In this document: positions 37,775 to 50,708 of the stretch, piece by piece
Layout: each line of letters starts with the position of its first letter
Position numbering within the stretch: the stretch's first letter is position 1
NCBI GenBank assembly: GCA_026413225.1
Contig: CM048553.1
Coordinates: 144,497,190-144,561,189, forward strand
Direction of reading: 5' to 3'
Length of the DNA stretch: 64,000 bases
Origin: Otis tarda
Lineage: Eukaryota > Chordata > Aves > Otidiformes > Otididae
Made by a program: the position numbers and the translations under genes
The notes under the pieces: generated by a model
Told to the model about the DNA's origin: nothing
Seen by the model: only the letters and a program-made list of their open reading frames with translations
Databases searched by the model: none

Positions 37775-38164
37775 TATATTTGTAAGTTTGCATGGAGAGG
37801 GCTGTTTCCATGTTTCTGCATATGAACAGCGTGTCTAGGTCTTTTGAAATGCCCAAAAAGCCTGTCTCTAAATACGATATGTTTGGCCAGATGTCACCTG
37901 CAACACTCTCATTGTTCTAAATAAGGAACCACTTTATTTTTAATATCCTGTTCCATTTTATAGGGATGTGTGCAGCAAGCAGACACATTGTGTTGCCTTT
38001 TGAAAGGATTTTTTTTGTGACAACGTTTTGAGATATGCACCTATTTCTTGTCTAGCACTGAATAAATTGACAACTTTTGTTCTTTAGACCCTCTGGCGGT
38101 TCAGTTCTGCTTTCTCCTTACCCGAGGCTGTAGCTCTCACACATGTCAATATTCCACCCTATTT

Positions 38165-38230
38165 GGGGGTACCTGCTTCAGCATAAATTGCAGTTAATGG
38201 AGCTCTAGCAGCTGAACCTCTGCTCTCAGG
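38165..38230. repeat. Diffuse ancient repeat-like motif, copy D
   Basis: 'agcataaattgcagttaatg' then 'gagctctagcagctgaacct' resembles the old amniote motif 'ataa.t..a.tcaatggagct...cagctgagg'. Diverged; the family is not assigned. Confidence 0.35.
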
Positions 38231-40148
38231 TATTTTAGAAAATAGCTGTAAAAAAATAACATTAATAGCTCAAAAGCACAAAATAGGTCTGAAAAACTAT
38301 TCAGAATTTTAAAGGATGACTTAATTTGTGCCATAAATACTGGATTTTGGACTCTAGTTGTAAGAAATCAGCTTATCTCATGGAGTAGCATAGACCAGGA
38401 TGGGACATTGCCCAGAAATTTGGCTAACCTCCATAGCTGTCAGAAATCTTGTGATGTTTTTAGAGGAAGTTTCAAGAAAACAGATATTGCCTGCTTTTAG
38501 TTACAGAGCTTTGCTCTTATCCATACAGCTTAATGCACACACATACAAACATTTCCATTTGGGAAGATTACAGTGATAGAAAAAGCACTTCCATTGAAAT
38601 GCATTACAAACCTGTAGACGTAATACTAAAGTTAAGCATTTTACGGGCTATAATAGATACACTGGACTCATGAACAAAACTTCCGTATAATATGGATCTT
38701 AATATAGAAACTATAATGAAAAGGTGTATGTGGTGCTCAAAATAGTAAAATATCCATGATTTTTAATTCATATTTTCTGGTACAACAACAAACAATAATG
38801 AAAATGTTTGTAATTCAGCATGTGACTTAGAAGAAGCCTCTAAATAAAATTCTTCCACGTAACATGTTTTAGTAGCCTCACGACTCAAGATGTGATTTTC
38901 TGTATTCTTAATTCTAAAATTATGTTCAAGATAAAGAGATGCTTTGTATAGCAATTTTACTGCAACATGTAGATATATGCCTTGTTTAGCCCAATAAGTA
39001 CAAAGTCATGTAAAACTATTCTCTTTCTGGAAGAGCAAAGTAATATTAGGAAGTAAGTTTTTAGGTTAAAAATACTGTGCTTGTTCTTGAAATGAAAATG
39101 AGAAAAAAGGTAGCAGATCTACTGCTGAAATGCTTATAAGGGATGAAGCCCAAGACCTTTGACTAGATCCATTACTGTTTCTCTGTACCCAGACTTAAGA
39201 TAGATTTGATACAGGTGAAATCTGCAGAGAAGTTGCAGGTTGCTTGGTGTGACACTCCGGTAGCTAGGTATATAAAAAATATAGAGAAATAGACATATAG
39301 ACAAACTGAGTGCATTTTCTGTCCTTGCTGAACTAGAGGTTAGGAAGAATCAACTATAGAACCCCTTATAGCAAGTATGTGTAATTAACATATAGCGAAA
39401 GGGATGTTTTATATCCTGGCACTGCATGTCATGCTAGTGTTTATGGTTATTTGCATGCTCAAAGTCTTGAATGTTCCTCAGACGGACAGCTTGAAAAGTG
39501 AAGAGTTCATTTTGAAAGTCCAGAGCTGGCACCAACATTGAAAGTAAACATTTCAAAAATACTTACATATCAGTATCCATCCTTTAGAAATTAACAAATC
39601 ATTTATCATCTCATTGCAAGAGATTCTGGATTTGTGTGAGAGCACCCTACTTTCTTTTCATAAAACAGAGCAAACAGAGATCTCTTGGGCTTTTGTAGCA
39701 ATAGGCAAAGAGTGACTTGAGAAGGTGTTCAGATAGGGCGGTGAGGAGATGCAGAGAATTAACATCTCACGGAGCACAGTGGGCATGTATGATATTATTC
39801 TTTTCTTTCCTCACTGTAGTATTTATTTACTATCTGATTACTGCCTTCAGTGCAGCTAGCATATTATGTGCAAACAACAGTATGTGACATCTGTTTGCAG
39901 AAACAGATATAAAAAGTGCTCAAGACTGCAAAACTGGACACTTTGGCTTGTCTCAGAAAGGAGACCTCCGTGAAAACTGAAAAGTAGACAGTCAGCTTTC
40001 CTGCCATCCACAGTCCTTCTCCCAAGATAAAGACACTTCTTTCCAGTGTGTTAATCTTCAGTAAACACTGGCTTCATATCTGCTAAATTCCTACCATCAG
40101 CTAACATATTACTTTTCTTCTTGTAGTGGCTACTGCCAGATCCACAAC

Positions 40149-40168
40149 TTTTTTTTTTTTTTTTTTTT
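40149..40168. repeat. T20 homopolymer
   Basis: Twenty consecutive T bases, the longest homopolymer noticed in the window. No adjacent retrogene is recognised on the minus strand. It is likely length-variable. Confidence 0.75.
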
Positions 40169-41366
40169 CCTTCTCCTGCAAATGTGCTGTTCTCGCTAGT
40201 TTCTGCAATGATTTTTATTTTTTTGGCACCTGCATACTCATGACTGTCAATCTGGGCTTTTCGGAGGACATATGTTCTACAGTTGAATAATGTATTCGTA
40301 TACATGTAGCTGACAATTACACTATTGCTTCCTTTGTAATTTTAAGCACAACATTATCTGCCCCGGGATTTTTGTTCAGAAGATTCAAAACATATGATTG
40401 CAATTTTCAACGATGAAGTCTTCTGAATATCTTCAGTTCAGGTTATCATCATCTCATAGAATGATTTTGTACAGATAAAACACAGATGATTATAGCTGAT
40501 CATGTGATTTAATGTACATTTTTTATATATTCCCATTACTGGTTTTGTAGGTATTTAAAGTTAATCCTGCCTCCTAATCTTCATTTCACATGACTTTTTA
40601 TTATTGCTATTTGATACTTTCCATGCATAACCACTTAACAAAAGATTTTATTAGAAAGAAAAATCCAGTACTCTCAACAAGTGTAAGAATGTTAATACAA
40701 GTATTGCTACATCTATGTAAAAACCAAGAAAGTGCAAGAAATACCTTTTCATACGCATGCTCCTCTTTGCAAAGAAACATGGTCGTGCCATCTACTACCA
40801 ACGTCCATTGCCAACTAGCTGCAACCTACACAATATACTAGATAAAAATTAGGCAGTTGAGGAAAAGGAATCAAAATAGATTTTTTCCTCCCCTCGTGTT
40901 CAGATGCTGATGAGACTGATGCAATTGATAATGCTGCTAGTGACTGTTTTTGTTGATGAAGCAACATGATTTTTGGCTTTTGTGCTTTCTCTGAGATTAA
41001 TATGCATGCATTTGAGTGTGCATCTCCATGCCACAGGGAGAGCTCACCCAGCCTGTGGCATGCCCTGCTCCTAAGGAGAAGGAGGGCACCTCTTTCCTGT
41101 GTGTCCTGCACCCCCTTAACCACAAAGCACCACATGAACAGGCGTTCAGCATTGAACTGTACATGACAAGCACATGCTAAGCCATGCGATGTTTATGTTG
41201 GTTATACCACTGCAAAACTCTTCCTCTCCACCTCCCTCTCACTCCTCTGGTTAGTGGGTCTTTCCACACTCCTCTTAAGTATCAGTCTCAGAATGAAGTC
41301 CTTTTACAGGTGGTTTAACCACTAAAAATGACAGAAAATAGCATTTTTGTACATTGAGACATGATG

Positions 41367-42126
41367 ATGGGTCGTGGCAATCCCAGGCACAAATACAGGC
41401 TGGGCGGAGAATGGATTGAGAGCAGCCCTGAGGAGAAAGACTTGGGAGTCCTGGTGGACGAGAGGCTCAACATGAGTGGGCAATGCACCCTTGCGGCCCA
41501 GAAGGCCAACCGCATCCTGGGCTGCATCAAGAGGAGCGTGGCCAGCAGGTCGAGGGAGGTGATTCTGCCCCTCTACTCTGCCCTGGTGAGACCCCACCTG
41601 GAGTACTGTGTCCCGTTCTGGAGTCCCCAACATAAGAAGGACATGGACCAGTTGGAAAGGGTCCAGAGGAGGGCCACAAAGATGATCAGAGGGCTGGAGC
41701 ACCTCTCCTATGAGGACAGGCTGAGAGAGTTGGGGCTGTTCAGCCTGGAGAAGAGGAGGCTCCGGGGAGACCTGATAGCGGTCTTCCAATACCTCAAGGG
41801 GGCCTACAGGAAAGATGGGGAGAGGCTGGTCAGTAGGGCCTGTTGTGATAGGACAAGGGGTAATGGGTTTAAATTAGAAGGAGGTAGGTTTAGATTAGAT
41901 ATTAGAAAAAAATTTTTTACAATGAGAGTTGTAGAGCACTGGAACAGGTTGCCCAGAGAGGTGGTGGATACCCCATCCCTGGAAACGTTCAAGGCCAGGC
42001 TGGATGAGGCTCTGAGCAACCTGATCTAGTCAGGGATGTCCCTGCTTCTTGCAGGGGGGTTGGACTAGATGACCTTTGAAGGTCCCTTCCAACTCTAACC
42101 ATTCTATGATTCTATGATTCTATGAT
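41367..42126 (+). mobile_element. Young 5'-truncated CR1 LINE
   Basis: A 760-bp CR1 3' end. The coding part is open from 41361 to 42029 in phase with CR1 ORF2 and encodes the RT C-terminal portion downstream of the FADD catalytic site. It starts around '[11 protein letters not shown]' and ends '[11 protein letters not shown]' plus stop. The 3' UTR is well preserved and ends in three intact ATTCTATG octamers (42101-42126). By eye the protein is nearly identical to the same region of the large copy at 29196-33725, differing at scattered residues and carrying four extra residues. The two belong to the same young subfamily but lie on opposite strands. Catalytic residues are missing through truncation, so it is non-autonomous. 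Confidence 0.95.
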
Positions 42127-43698
42127 AAGTTCCAGACTCACATTTTGAGATAGTACTTCATGGTAAAACTTCCATCATGTAATTATGTCGTGTCCCCCTT
42201 TCTAGCCCTACAAGTCACTGGATAACAGATGTTTAAATCTGGAGTGATATTTGTGGTTATGAAACCAGTCACTACAGCAGGACAGATTTCTCCTAACCCT
42301 ATGTATCATATGAAGACAATTTGGAAGAGTATTTTTCACACCTGAAAGGAAGGGAGGGATAGAAATTGTGTCTGGCAAACAGGAGATAGTCAACACATTT
42401 TAAAGGAGAGGGCTGGAGTATGACATATAAAAAAAGCCCTACATGTGTCTGTCATAGCAACTGTCATTCTGTCAGTTGCAGTTATTTTCAGTGTTGTACA
42501 AGTGTTGATCCTGAAAATACATTAGGAGAGGTAAAAGTGTCAACAGCTTCTTGTGTTTGGTCCCAGATATCACATGGACTTGTGCTGACTATTTCTTTAC
42601 TCCTTCAAGTACTGATGTTTGCTTATATCTACATGCTCAGCAAGACGTGAAGAGACATCAGATCCCAAAAGGGAAAGGTTCATGACTGTCAACTTCAGAA
42701 ATATTCCTGCAGTGAATTCAGCTCTCCTTCCTTCTCGCCAAAGCATGCTGTATTTCTCTTTGTCATGCTTTAGCTGCTCATAGATGCTAAGCAATGAGAC
42801 TGTCTGCGTAATCTGAAATGCAATGAAGTGATTCAATGGTTCTCGAGATTGTTCATGCATTTAACTAGCGTAACTTGTCACGTCCTTAACATGTGCAGTT
42901 TTTATTCAGAATTTTTTTTTGTTATTGGCATCCTTATTGGTCCAATTATCTGTAGTCATCCTAGTGTCCAAAAGCTTGGTCAGGTTTAAGACTGTAATAT
43001 GCTGAGTACTGTACAGGCACAGAATAATCTGTGTGTCTATTTACATGATCTTAATGCATCTTTCTGAAGACTGAATTCTTGACCTGGAGCACTTCCTCTC
43101 AAAAAATAAACATAAAATACTAAGTAAATGTAAAACTCTAGATCTTCTAATGTCAAACACCTAAATGTCAAGATCTTGAAACTGTAAAATTGTATATTGT
43201 GTCTTCTTTAGAATACTAGGAGTCCATTTTACATGCACAAGGTATTTGTATGTTTTCCCTTATCTACATTGTTTCTAGAACAAGTTTTTTTTCTTTTTTT
43301 TTTTTTAATATTTCAGTTTATGTAAGATCCTATTTTTACATTCTCATCACAGTAGCTGTTGAATAAAGATTAAAAGACTATTCGTAGGACATATATCTGT
43401 ACTGAGGAGGGGTCTGTGATGGTGACGTGGTAGCCACAGAGTGACCTATAGGTCTCAAATCCTCTTAGGATAAAAATATCTTAAAGTGGACTTTACAGTG
43501 GCTGTCACCTCAAATTAAAATGAAGAGTTGATATCTTGAAACTGTAAAGTATTAGAAAAGGCCACGCTGTCACCGAAGTATTGTGGTGTAGGACAGGAGT
43601 TGATAAAGAACATTGCAATCCAACATTTTATTGACATGATTTGAGAAAGAAGCAGGACATTTCCTACATGCACAAACTTAAATTTGAAATTCTACTCT
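42127..43698. other. Unique non-coding stretch
   Basis: No supportable gene. A T-rich run lies at about 43285-43306. Frames of up to 87 codons have no known motif. Confidence 0.7.
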
Positions 43699-43878
43699 GT
43701 CACCTTTTTCTGGTTCTGTTTAGTGAGGGGGGGCCTAAGGTGATAGCTTCTGTAGGAAACTGCTAGAAGTCGCTCCCCTTTGTTCAGTGGACTTGGCCAG
43801 GCCTAGGGTGGGCCCGCTGCTGGCCGAGGCCGAGCCAATTGGTAGCAGAATGTCCCATTATAACGCCTCTGTGATAAC

Positions 43879-43887
43879 GTATTTAAG
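43879..43887 (+). promoter_or_regulatory. LTR TATA-like box
   Basis: GTATTTAAG lies about 180 bp inside the LTR. The inverted copy at 58953-59326 keeps the same element (59154-59146 on the minus strand), which supports it as the U3 core promoter. Present-day activity is unknown. Confidence 0.5.
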
Positions 43888-44186
43888 AAGGGGAAAACAG
43901 GAAAAAAATAGGAGAGAAGATGTGAAGCAGCTGAGCGGAGGCAGAGAGGGGGAGGCACAAGCCTTGTGGGCCTTGCAGGCCTCACCCTCTGGCCTCCCGC
44001 TGGGCAGCAGACTGGGCCTAACTCGGCCCGGCCTGGCTGCAAGAAGCAGAGAGGAGATGAGAAGTGAATAAGATGTAAAAAGGATCCTGAGAGGCGTCTG
44101 ACAGCCTGTTGTGAGGAAAGGCTGCAGATGCCAAGGTCAGTGAAGAAGGAGGGGGAGGAGTAATGCATCTCCTGGCCAGGATTCCT

Positions 44187-44448
44187 CTGCAGCCCGTGGT
44201 GAAGACCATGGTGGAGCAGGTTGTCCCCCTGCAGCCCATGGAGGTCCACGGAGGGGCAGAGATCCACCTGCAGCCCATGGAGGACCCTACGCTGGAGCAG
44301 GTGGAGGCCTGAAGGAGTCTGTGGCCCATGGAGGGCCCACGCTGGGGCAGCTGTTCTGGAGGGACTCACCTTGTGGAAGAAATGACCCACACTGGAGCAG
44401 TTTCATGAAGGACTGTGGCCCGTGGGAGGGACCCCACAATGGAGCAGA
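44187..44448 (+). repeat. Imperfect ~40-bp minisatellite inside the LTR
   Basis: The core CTG[CT][AG]GCCC[AG]TGG starts at 44187, 44229, 44268, 44319 and 44413. A partner motif [GAC][GCA]TGG[AG]GCAG recurs at 44210, 44291, 44341, 44391 and 44439. Spacings of 42, 39, 51 and 94 suggest an array of roughly 40-50-bp units with one decayed unit. It lies between the TATA-like box and the poly(A) signal. The inverted copy lacks it because that copy stops earlier. Confidence 0.75.
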
Positions 44449-44654
44449 GGAGGAATGCGAGGAGTTCTTTCCCCGATGACGAAGTAGCGGCGTAAAACAA
44501 TGCGTGATGAACTGACCGCGACGCCAATTCCCTCTTCCCCCTTGTACTGCTCGGGGGTGGGGGGAAGGTAGTAGAGATAATGTTAAGCCCAGGAAGAGGG
44601 AGGGGTGGGGGGAGGTTATCTTGTTCCCTGTCTCATTCTCCTGCTAATTTTAGA

Positions 44655-44660
44655 AATAAA
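44655..44660 (+). terminator. LTR poly(A) signal
   Basis: AATAAA lies within the 3' part of the LTR, about 190 bp before its end and well downstream of the TATA-like box. This is the arrangement expected for retroviral R/U5. Confidence 0.5.
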
Positions 44661-47600
44661 TGAGTAGTTTTCCCCAAGTCAAGTCTGTTTTGCCCATAAT
44701 GGTAACTTTAAGGATTTCTCCCTGTCCTTATCTCAAACCTCGTACCGGTTTTCCTTATATCATCTCCCCCTATTCTCTCGGAGGGTGGGGGGAGCGAAAG
44801 AGAGAGACTGCGTAGTCTGGTCCCGATTGGGGCTGAACTATGACACACCTGAAGTAATACTACAGGCCCTGATTTTGCAGCTTTCAAAGCAGATCTCCAT
44901 GCAAGTGGAGGTGCTTGTGGTTGTTGCTGTAACTCCAGGGAGTGGAGGCAGCTCTTTATACAGATCATCTGAGATTTAAAATGCTACTTGACAACAACAT
45001 TGTCCATTTCAGTGAGAGTATCAAAAGTGACTCAGTAATATTTCTTTAGAGCCACTTTATATTCTAAAATACTGGATCTTCAAAAGCTCCTATTGACATT
45101 CCACCATATTATTGAAAAAATGGCAAGCTAAACTACCATGAAGCTCATTTATTTACATTTTTTTTTCAAAAACAAGTCAGCTTTATTAAGTTATTTAATT
45201 ATTTATTATTTCATTGAATTATTTTTTTCCTTTGTCTTACACATGTGGCTTTGATTTATTGCCTTTCCTCTTAAAAATAAAAAAGTATTTTCTTGATCAC
45301 ATTAAAGTCTCAATTTATCAATATAATATAATGTTCTTGACATTTTAATTTTATTTTAGTGGGTTACAGTTCAGAGTTTTTAGTTTATTCTTCTTGATCT
45401 TTTTCATCCTTCTTATTCAACATAGTTTCACAGTGAATTTCAGTGTCTTTGCTGTCATACAGCTTTTAATGTGTTTGATTTTTCACATTTGTTATCTCTT
45501 TAATTTATTTTTTTACTTCGCGAATGTTTTATAGGCACTGCACCAATGCTGATACTGTATTTGGGTTGGCTTAGAAGTCCCTTGCAATTTAAAATCCCAC
45601 TGGTAAATCTCTGGAAGACTAGCTTGGGCTTTCTCATCGAAGAAATGTAATCCATACTGCCTTTCTGCAGGTTTACTATCTCAATGATGTATGGCATTTG
45701 ACAGAACTTCTTTAAAGAGTTTCTGAGAAATTTCTTGAATTTGGATACATGATGTATATTCTGGTTTAGGTTCACGTGTTTGCCAGCATTTCTCTTTGCA
45801 TTTTACCTCCTGTAGCTAAGACATCTTACCTGAAGCCATCATCCATTGCTTAGTTTGGAATCTGTCCATAAATAAGCTCAGGGTCACTTGAATGTTGGCC
45901 CAGACTCAGACTGGGTTTTCCAAAAGTGCAAGTGAGCAAAGTGCACTGTTTAGAGAAATAGACTGAAGCTGTGAGTGTTTTATTTTCCCAGAATGTAGAA
46001 GCCTTGTAAAGTCTAGGATCCTGTAGCTGTTACTTCTTTTGCTTGACGCATTATAGTTTAACAACGAAAAGGGAGCTGTTAATCACTGTTATGCTCCTGG
46101 TCCACCCTGAGTAATTTTCCATTGAGTGGCCTGATATGCAAACACAACCTGTTTTATTGAGCACTTGCAAATGTAGACTTCTTGTACTTTCAGTATTACA
46201 CTCAGTAAACCATAGTGCCTCTGCAAGTGCATGCATAAGGGTGAAATGCCTGAAACTTACTGTTAGTCCCAAACTTCTGATTTTAAAATATTTTGGGTAT
46301 TTAATCTTCAGAAGTCTATGAGAAGAGCAGATGACCACTACCGAAAACCAGCCATTTAACTTCAGATTTGAATCACTGACCTTCAGCAGTTTAGGACTCA
46401 GCACAGGCCAGGAGCTATTCTCAGTGAGCAGTCTGGATACAGTCAACCATGTTTTGAAGGAAACAGAGTTTAGTATGGACAGAGGTTATTCCATGCCAGC
46501 TGGTCCAAAGTACATTTGCTCTGCAGAGACAGCTGTGTTAGGAATGTGCCAAGACTTACTGGAGGTTGTTTCTAATGAAAGACAGGCTTTTTCTCAAGTT
46601 ACACTTTTTTTTTCCTATTTTAGAGATTAATATTTTGCAAATGCTCTTTTCTGTTCTCTGATATCTGACCTGTGGTCTATGCTCTGTTGTCATGGAACAA
46701 TTGTCTGCAAGTGAACAAATAAAGAGCACATATTCATACATACATGCCGGTTAATTACAGGTGAGGTACTACAGCACTCAGAGGGCCAGAAATCTGTCTC
46801 ATGTTTAGGGAAACAGCTAAACAAATGAGAGGGAGAAAGACTGGACATATTCACCTTTCCGTAGGTATAAAGGATCCCAATAAATCTGTGTTAATTAATA
46901 GCTGCACTTCCATCTCTTGCCGCTGTGTTTGTGGCACAGAGTAGCTTTAATCTTTGTGGAGTGTGGAGTGTGTATTATTGTGTAATAATAGCATCTGCTA
47001 TTTCATTGTATTCCTTTTACTATGACATTTTAAATAAGAACAGATTTGAGTCAGTATGCATTGTGCTTTAAATAATGGTGTTAGTGGTCTTCATCACCTG
47101 AGAAAGAAGCGTTATGTGGACTATACTTTGGAAGGATGGCTGAATAGTAGCAAAGTCCTGCTGATGATATTACTGTATGTCAATATGTCAGAGTTAAAAC
47201 AGAACTGTAATGAACTTTTTGGGCAGCAGCTTCAATATTTTATACTTCATATTTAGAATATATTAAACTTATATCAAATTATTAACTTTATATTAAATAC
47301 GTATATAATCTTCTGTTTAACAATTTCATATTAAAGACTGAAATTCAACAGAATCCTAAAGCTATGCCATTGCAGTTACAAAAGCACTGGCACTATGAAA
47401 ACTTATATGTGAAGTTCGATTCCCATATAGTAATACACAACACTTAATTGTGAACTAGTTTTATCCACAGAATTGTTTACAGCACCTTCATGAACCTACA
47501 GGCTTCTCCTGGACCACTGCTGGCAAACTGTTTTAAGATTGTGGAAGCTTTCATTGTAAAAAGTCAAGGATGTTTTATTACATTTTCTGACACGACCCAC

Positions 47601-50600
47601 CGTTGTCACTGCTCATGTCTCAGATTACATACTAGGAATAGCATTGATGTAAATAATCCCTGAGGACAAACCAGGAGATTATCATGTTTGCTTCAGAAAC
47701 GCCTATAAAATTAGGAGCAGCATCTTTGCAGAGAAAGATGCGTTTCTGTTGTTTGAGCCAAGCAACATAGATTTTAGTCTGTGGCCCAGGCTCTCGAGAA
47801 AGCAGAGAACCCAAGCCAGCCAGAGCAAATGCTATAGTCCTCCATGGTCTGTGACATTACTGTTATTTATGTTACATGAACACTAAAAATGAGGTTTGGC
47901 TACTTGTCTTGATTTTTATGTCTTAATTGATACCAAAATAGGAGATGAAAAAGAAGATAATAACTTATTATTTCATGGAAATTAAAAGCAAAATTGAGAC
48001 ATTGCTCATGATACGGCATCAAGGAATTGCCAGAACAAGGTGTTAAGTTTACAGTACCAGCTAGGATTTATACCAAAGCTAAAACTTTTCTAAACGTTAT
48101 TTTCTCCTCATCATATTATCACAGTGATTCATGTACTGCCATTGTCACCCCTCTCTTTTCCCTTATTCTCATCAGCAGAGCTGCAGTTGACACTGTCAGT
48201 GACACCAGATCAAGCACCAGAGTAAACGTTGCTCGCCTGTCACTCTGTGAGAGTACTGTGGTCAGTAATTAGAAATAACATTTATGCCAAACGCCATTTC
48301 TGCTGCAATAATCATGTTCCTGCCACCATTTTCATCTGAGAAAGAAAACAAAAAGAAATATTATTTTACAATAGGTCATGTTTCACCTTGTTAGAAAGGA
48401 AGATTTCCCAAAGAGAAACAACTTACATGGCAGATTGCCAGGAAGTTATCCTTAAGGTAATGGGAAAATTGAGTTCTTTCTTCAACAGACATTTAGAAAG
48501 TCAGTTATAAATGGGTAAACTGGGAGATGAACAATCATAACTCTATACTGCACATTTCCTCTAAGTCTGCAGACTTAAGTACCATAGATCAGTTCCAAAG
48601 GCAATCACTGAGTTACTGAACAGGAAAGAGAGAAATACATAACTAAATGATGTTGGTGTATAGAGGCTTACACTGCCAAGATGACAGGTGCCAACATTAC
48701 TGAATGGAAACCCAGCAGGCAAACAGGAAAAGGAAAAAAAATATTAGGCGGAAAATAATAAACAAAACACCTCAATGTTCTGAAATGTGTGTGACTCATT
48801 AGGAGAATCTGAAAACCTTGAATTTTGTGGAAAGGAGAATAAATGCTGAAATTAAATGTCAAGATAGCTAGTGAAAAGGTGCTGTAGAGACTGGTTAAGT
48901 AATAATCTGGTCTTAATGTTCACCAAAAGTGGAATGGAATAATTTTGGGACACTCACAACTATGAAAACTTTAATTTCATCATCTTGACTACAAGTTACC
49001 CAACAGTGGATTGGATTTAACAGATCTGACAAAGTATCATTTCAATAGATTAACAGTTGTTATATATAATGCTGGAGATTTACACAAAACTTTTAAATCC
49101 TAACCAGAGTTGCTTGTGCCCTTATTACAGACTAGATGCTTCCTGATTTCAAAACACAAGAGTTTTGCTAACATGGGAAATATGTCAGAGTGTCTGTGCT
49201 CAACAGTAGAGGACATTGCTGATATTTCATCACACTTAACACAAAGAAGTCCCACTGCTGGATGTACGAGGGATCTTAATGAGTATTGTTGCCTACTGTT
49301 GTTACTACCTTTTGCTATCCTGCCATTTTTCCTTGAAGAATGGACTTAAGCTTAATTTAGTCTATCTTAACTGCACAGCACCATACTTTCTCAGCTGTTT
49401 TGGCTTCATGTTGCTACTGGACGTGAAGGAGGGAAAGGGCATACCTTTCCTTTCCTATCCCCCAGTAAGTATTTGTCTTTGCTCCTACTGCTGTGGGTAG
49501 TATATGAAGAGAAGTAGTTTGTGGCATTTTCTGGCTGTACAATGCAAAAACTAGTTCAAAGTCAACGAAACATCCTTAATGCATTGTTCCTTCAGAGCTT
49601 TCTTTAGTTATAACTTTGTAATAAGCTCTCATGTGTTCATCTGGAAGGAAAACTAATTTTACATACTAGTTATTTCTATTCTATTTCTATATTTAACTAT
49701 TTCTAACATTCATGACAGGAAAAATTTCAGGCCAATGACCTCATTATATCCCTATATTTTTAACAGACTGAAACAATAGACTTTTTGTGCCCAACTGTAT
49801 TTCAAAAGAATCAGAAAATCTTAAATGGTAACTTTATTTAAAACACCCTTAGAAAGAGAAATCCATTGTGTTTTGACTGTTGGAAGCTATACGATTTACT
49901 AATTTTACTTTAACACAAGATTGCCTTCAGAATCAAGAGAGAATTTCACTCTCTCAGGGTTGGAAAGCAGCTACGCACCTAATAAAAGGTTTCTATGGAA
50001 CAGACCAGGTTGCAGGTAATTTCACCCTGTGATAGCATAAAATTCTGAAGTAATTATCTAACTCTAGCAACTAGAAGCTAAAGCAGTTTCCAACAGTGGT
50101 TGTGTATTATGTAATATTTTCTAGGTTATAATTTTGTATAATTAAATAATTTGACACTTGTTTGAATCCAACATAAAAAGAATACCTAATTCAAATGAAG
50201 ATAGCATAATATCGATTGGTAATATTATTGCCATACAAACATTAAAATTATTTAAAATTAGTCTTATTTTCCTAGATTTCAGATTTCCTGTTGTGTCTTC
50301 TTATTTTATCCTCAGTGGGAACAGCAGGGTGTTTGTTAATGTATCATACAGCCCCATTTCTTTTAATTCTTTCTCTACTAGCTTTTTCCCCATATAGCTA
50401 GTGTGCACCTTTGTTATTTCTCTTATGCCCTATTAACTTTGTCCTTTTGTCCTTTATAATCAAGTAATACATAACCTAATATTTTAAAAAACATTGAGAT
50501 TTCCTAGCTCTGTTTGTACTTAACTGCAAGAGTCTGTGCTCTCAATGAAACAATGGCCTAGCACGGATCCAAGATTGCTCCTGAGTTCTCCTGTGATCTG

Positions 50601-50688
50601 AATCTTTCCCATGTCAGAAATGCTATTTTCTAATTCTGATTGACAAGAGATTCTTTTATATCCTGACAAACAGTAACTTGTATTCAAG

Positions 50689-50708
50689 TATATATATATA
50701 TATATATT
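50689..50708. repeat. (TA)n microsatellite
   Basis: About ten uninterrupted TA units in AT-rich DNA. Likely polymorphic. Confidence 0.85.

Larger units (their letters stand above)
37775..41366. other. Unique non-coding stretch
   Basis: No gene is supported. A diffuse ancient motif lies at 38165-38230 and a T20 homopolymer at 40149-40168. Frames up to 106 codons (40815-41135, minus) have no recognisable domain. Confidence 0.7.
43699..44847 (+). mobile_element. Solo LTR of an avian endogenous retrovirus
   Basis: About 1.15 kb of GC-richer sequence begins TGTC at 43699 and ends CTATGACACA near 44847, so the TG...CA ends of a retroviral LTR are present. It contains a TATA-like GTATTTAAG (43879-43887), a poly(A) signal AATAAA (44655-44660) and a terminal U5-like segment. 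The plus orientation follows from these. The first ~370 bp match the inverted copy at 58953-59326. No gag, pol, env, primer-binding site or second LTR in the same orientation is recognised, so it is a solo LTR. The 5' end carries extra bases relative to the other copy, and no target-site duplication could be matched. The retroviral class is not assigned; an ERVL-like LTR is possible. Confidence 0.82.

Noticed and set aside
43803..44390. 195-codon and 103-codon minus-strand frames inside the LTR
   Set aside because: They arise from the GC-rich LTR and its minisatellite. No retroviral or host protein similarity is visible.
46051..46446. 131-codon minus-strand frame
   Set aside because: No motif, and it overlaps other random frames on the plus strand. 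Not supported as a gene.
47400..47425. tRNA B-box-like GTTCGATTCC
   Set aside because: The flanking bases do not form a T-stem and no acceptor, D or anticodon arms are found upstream.
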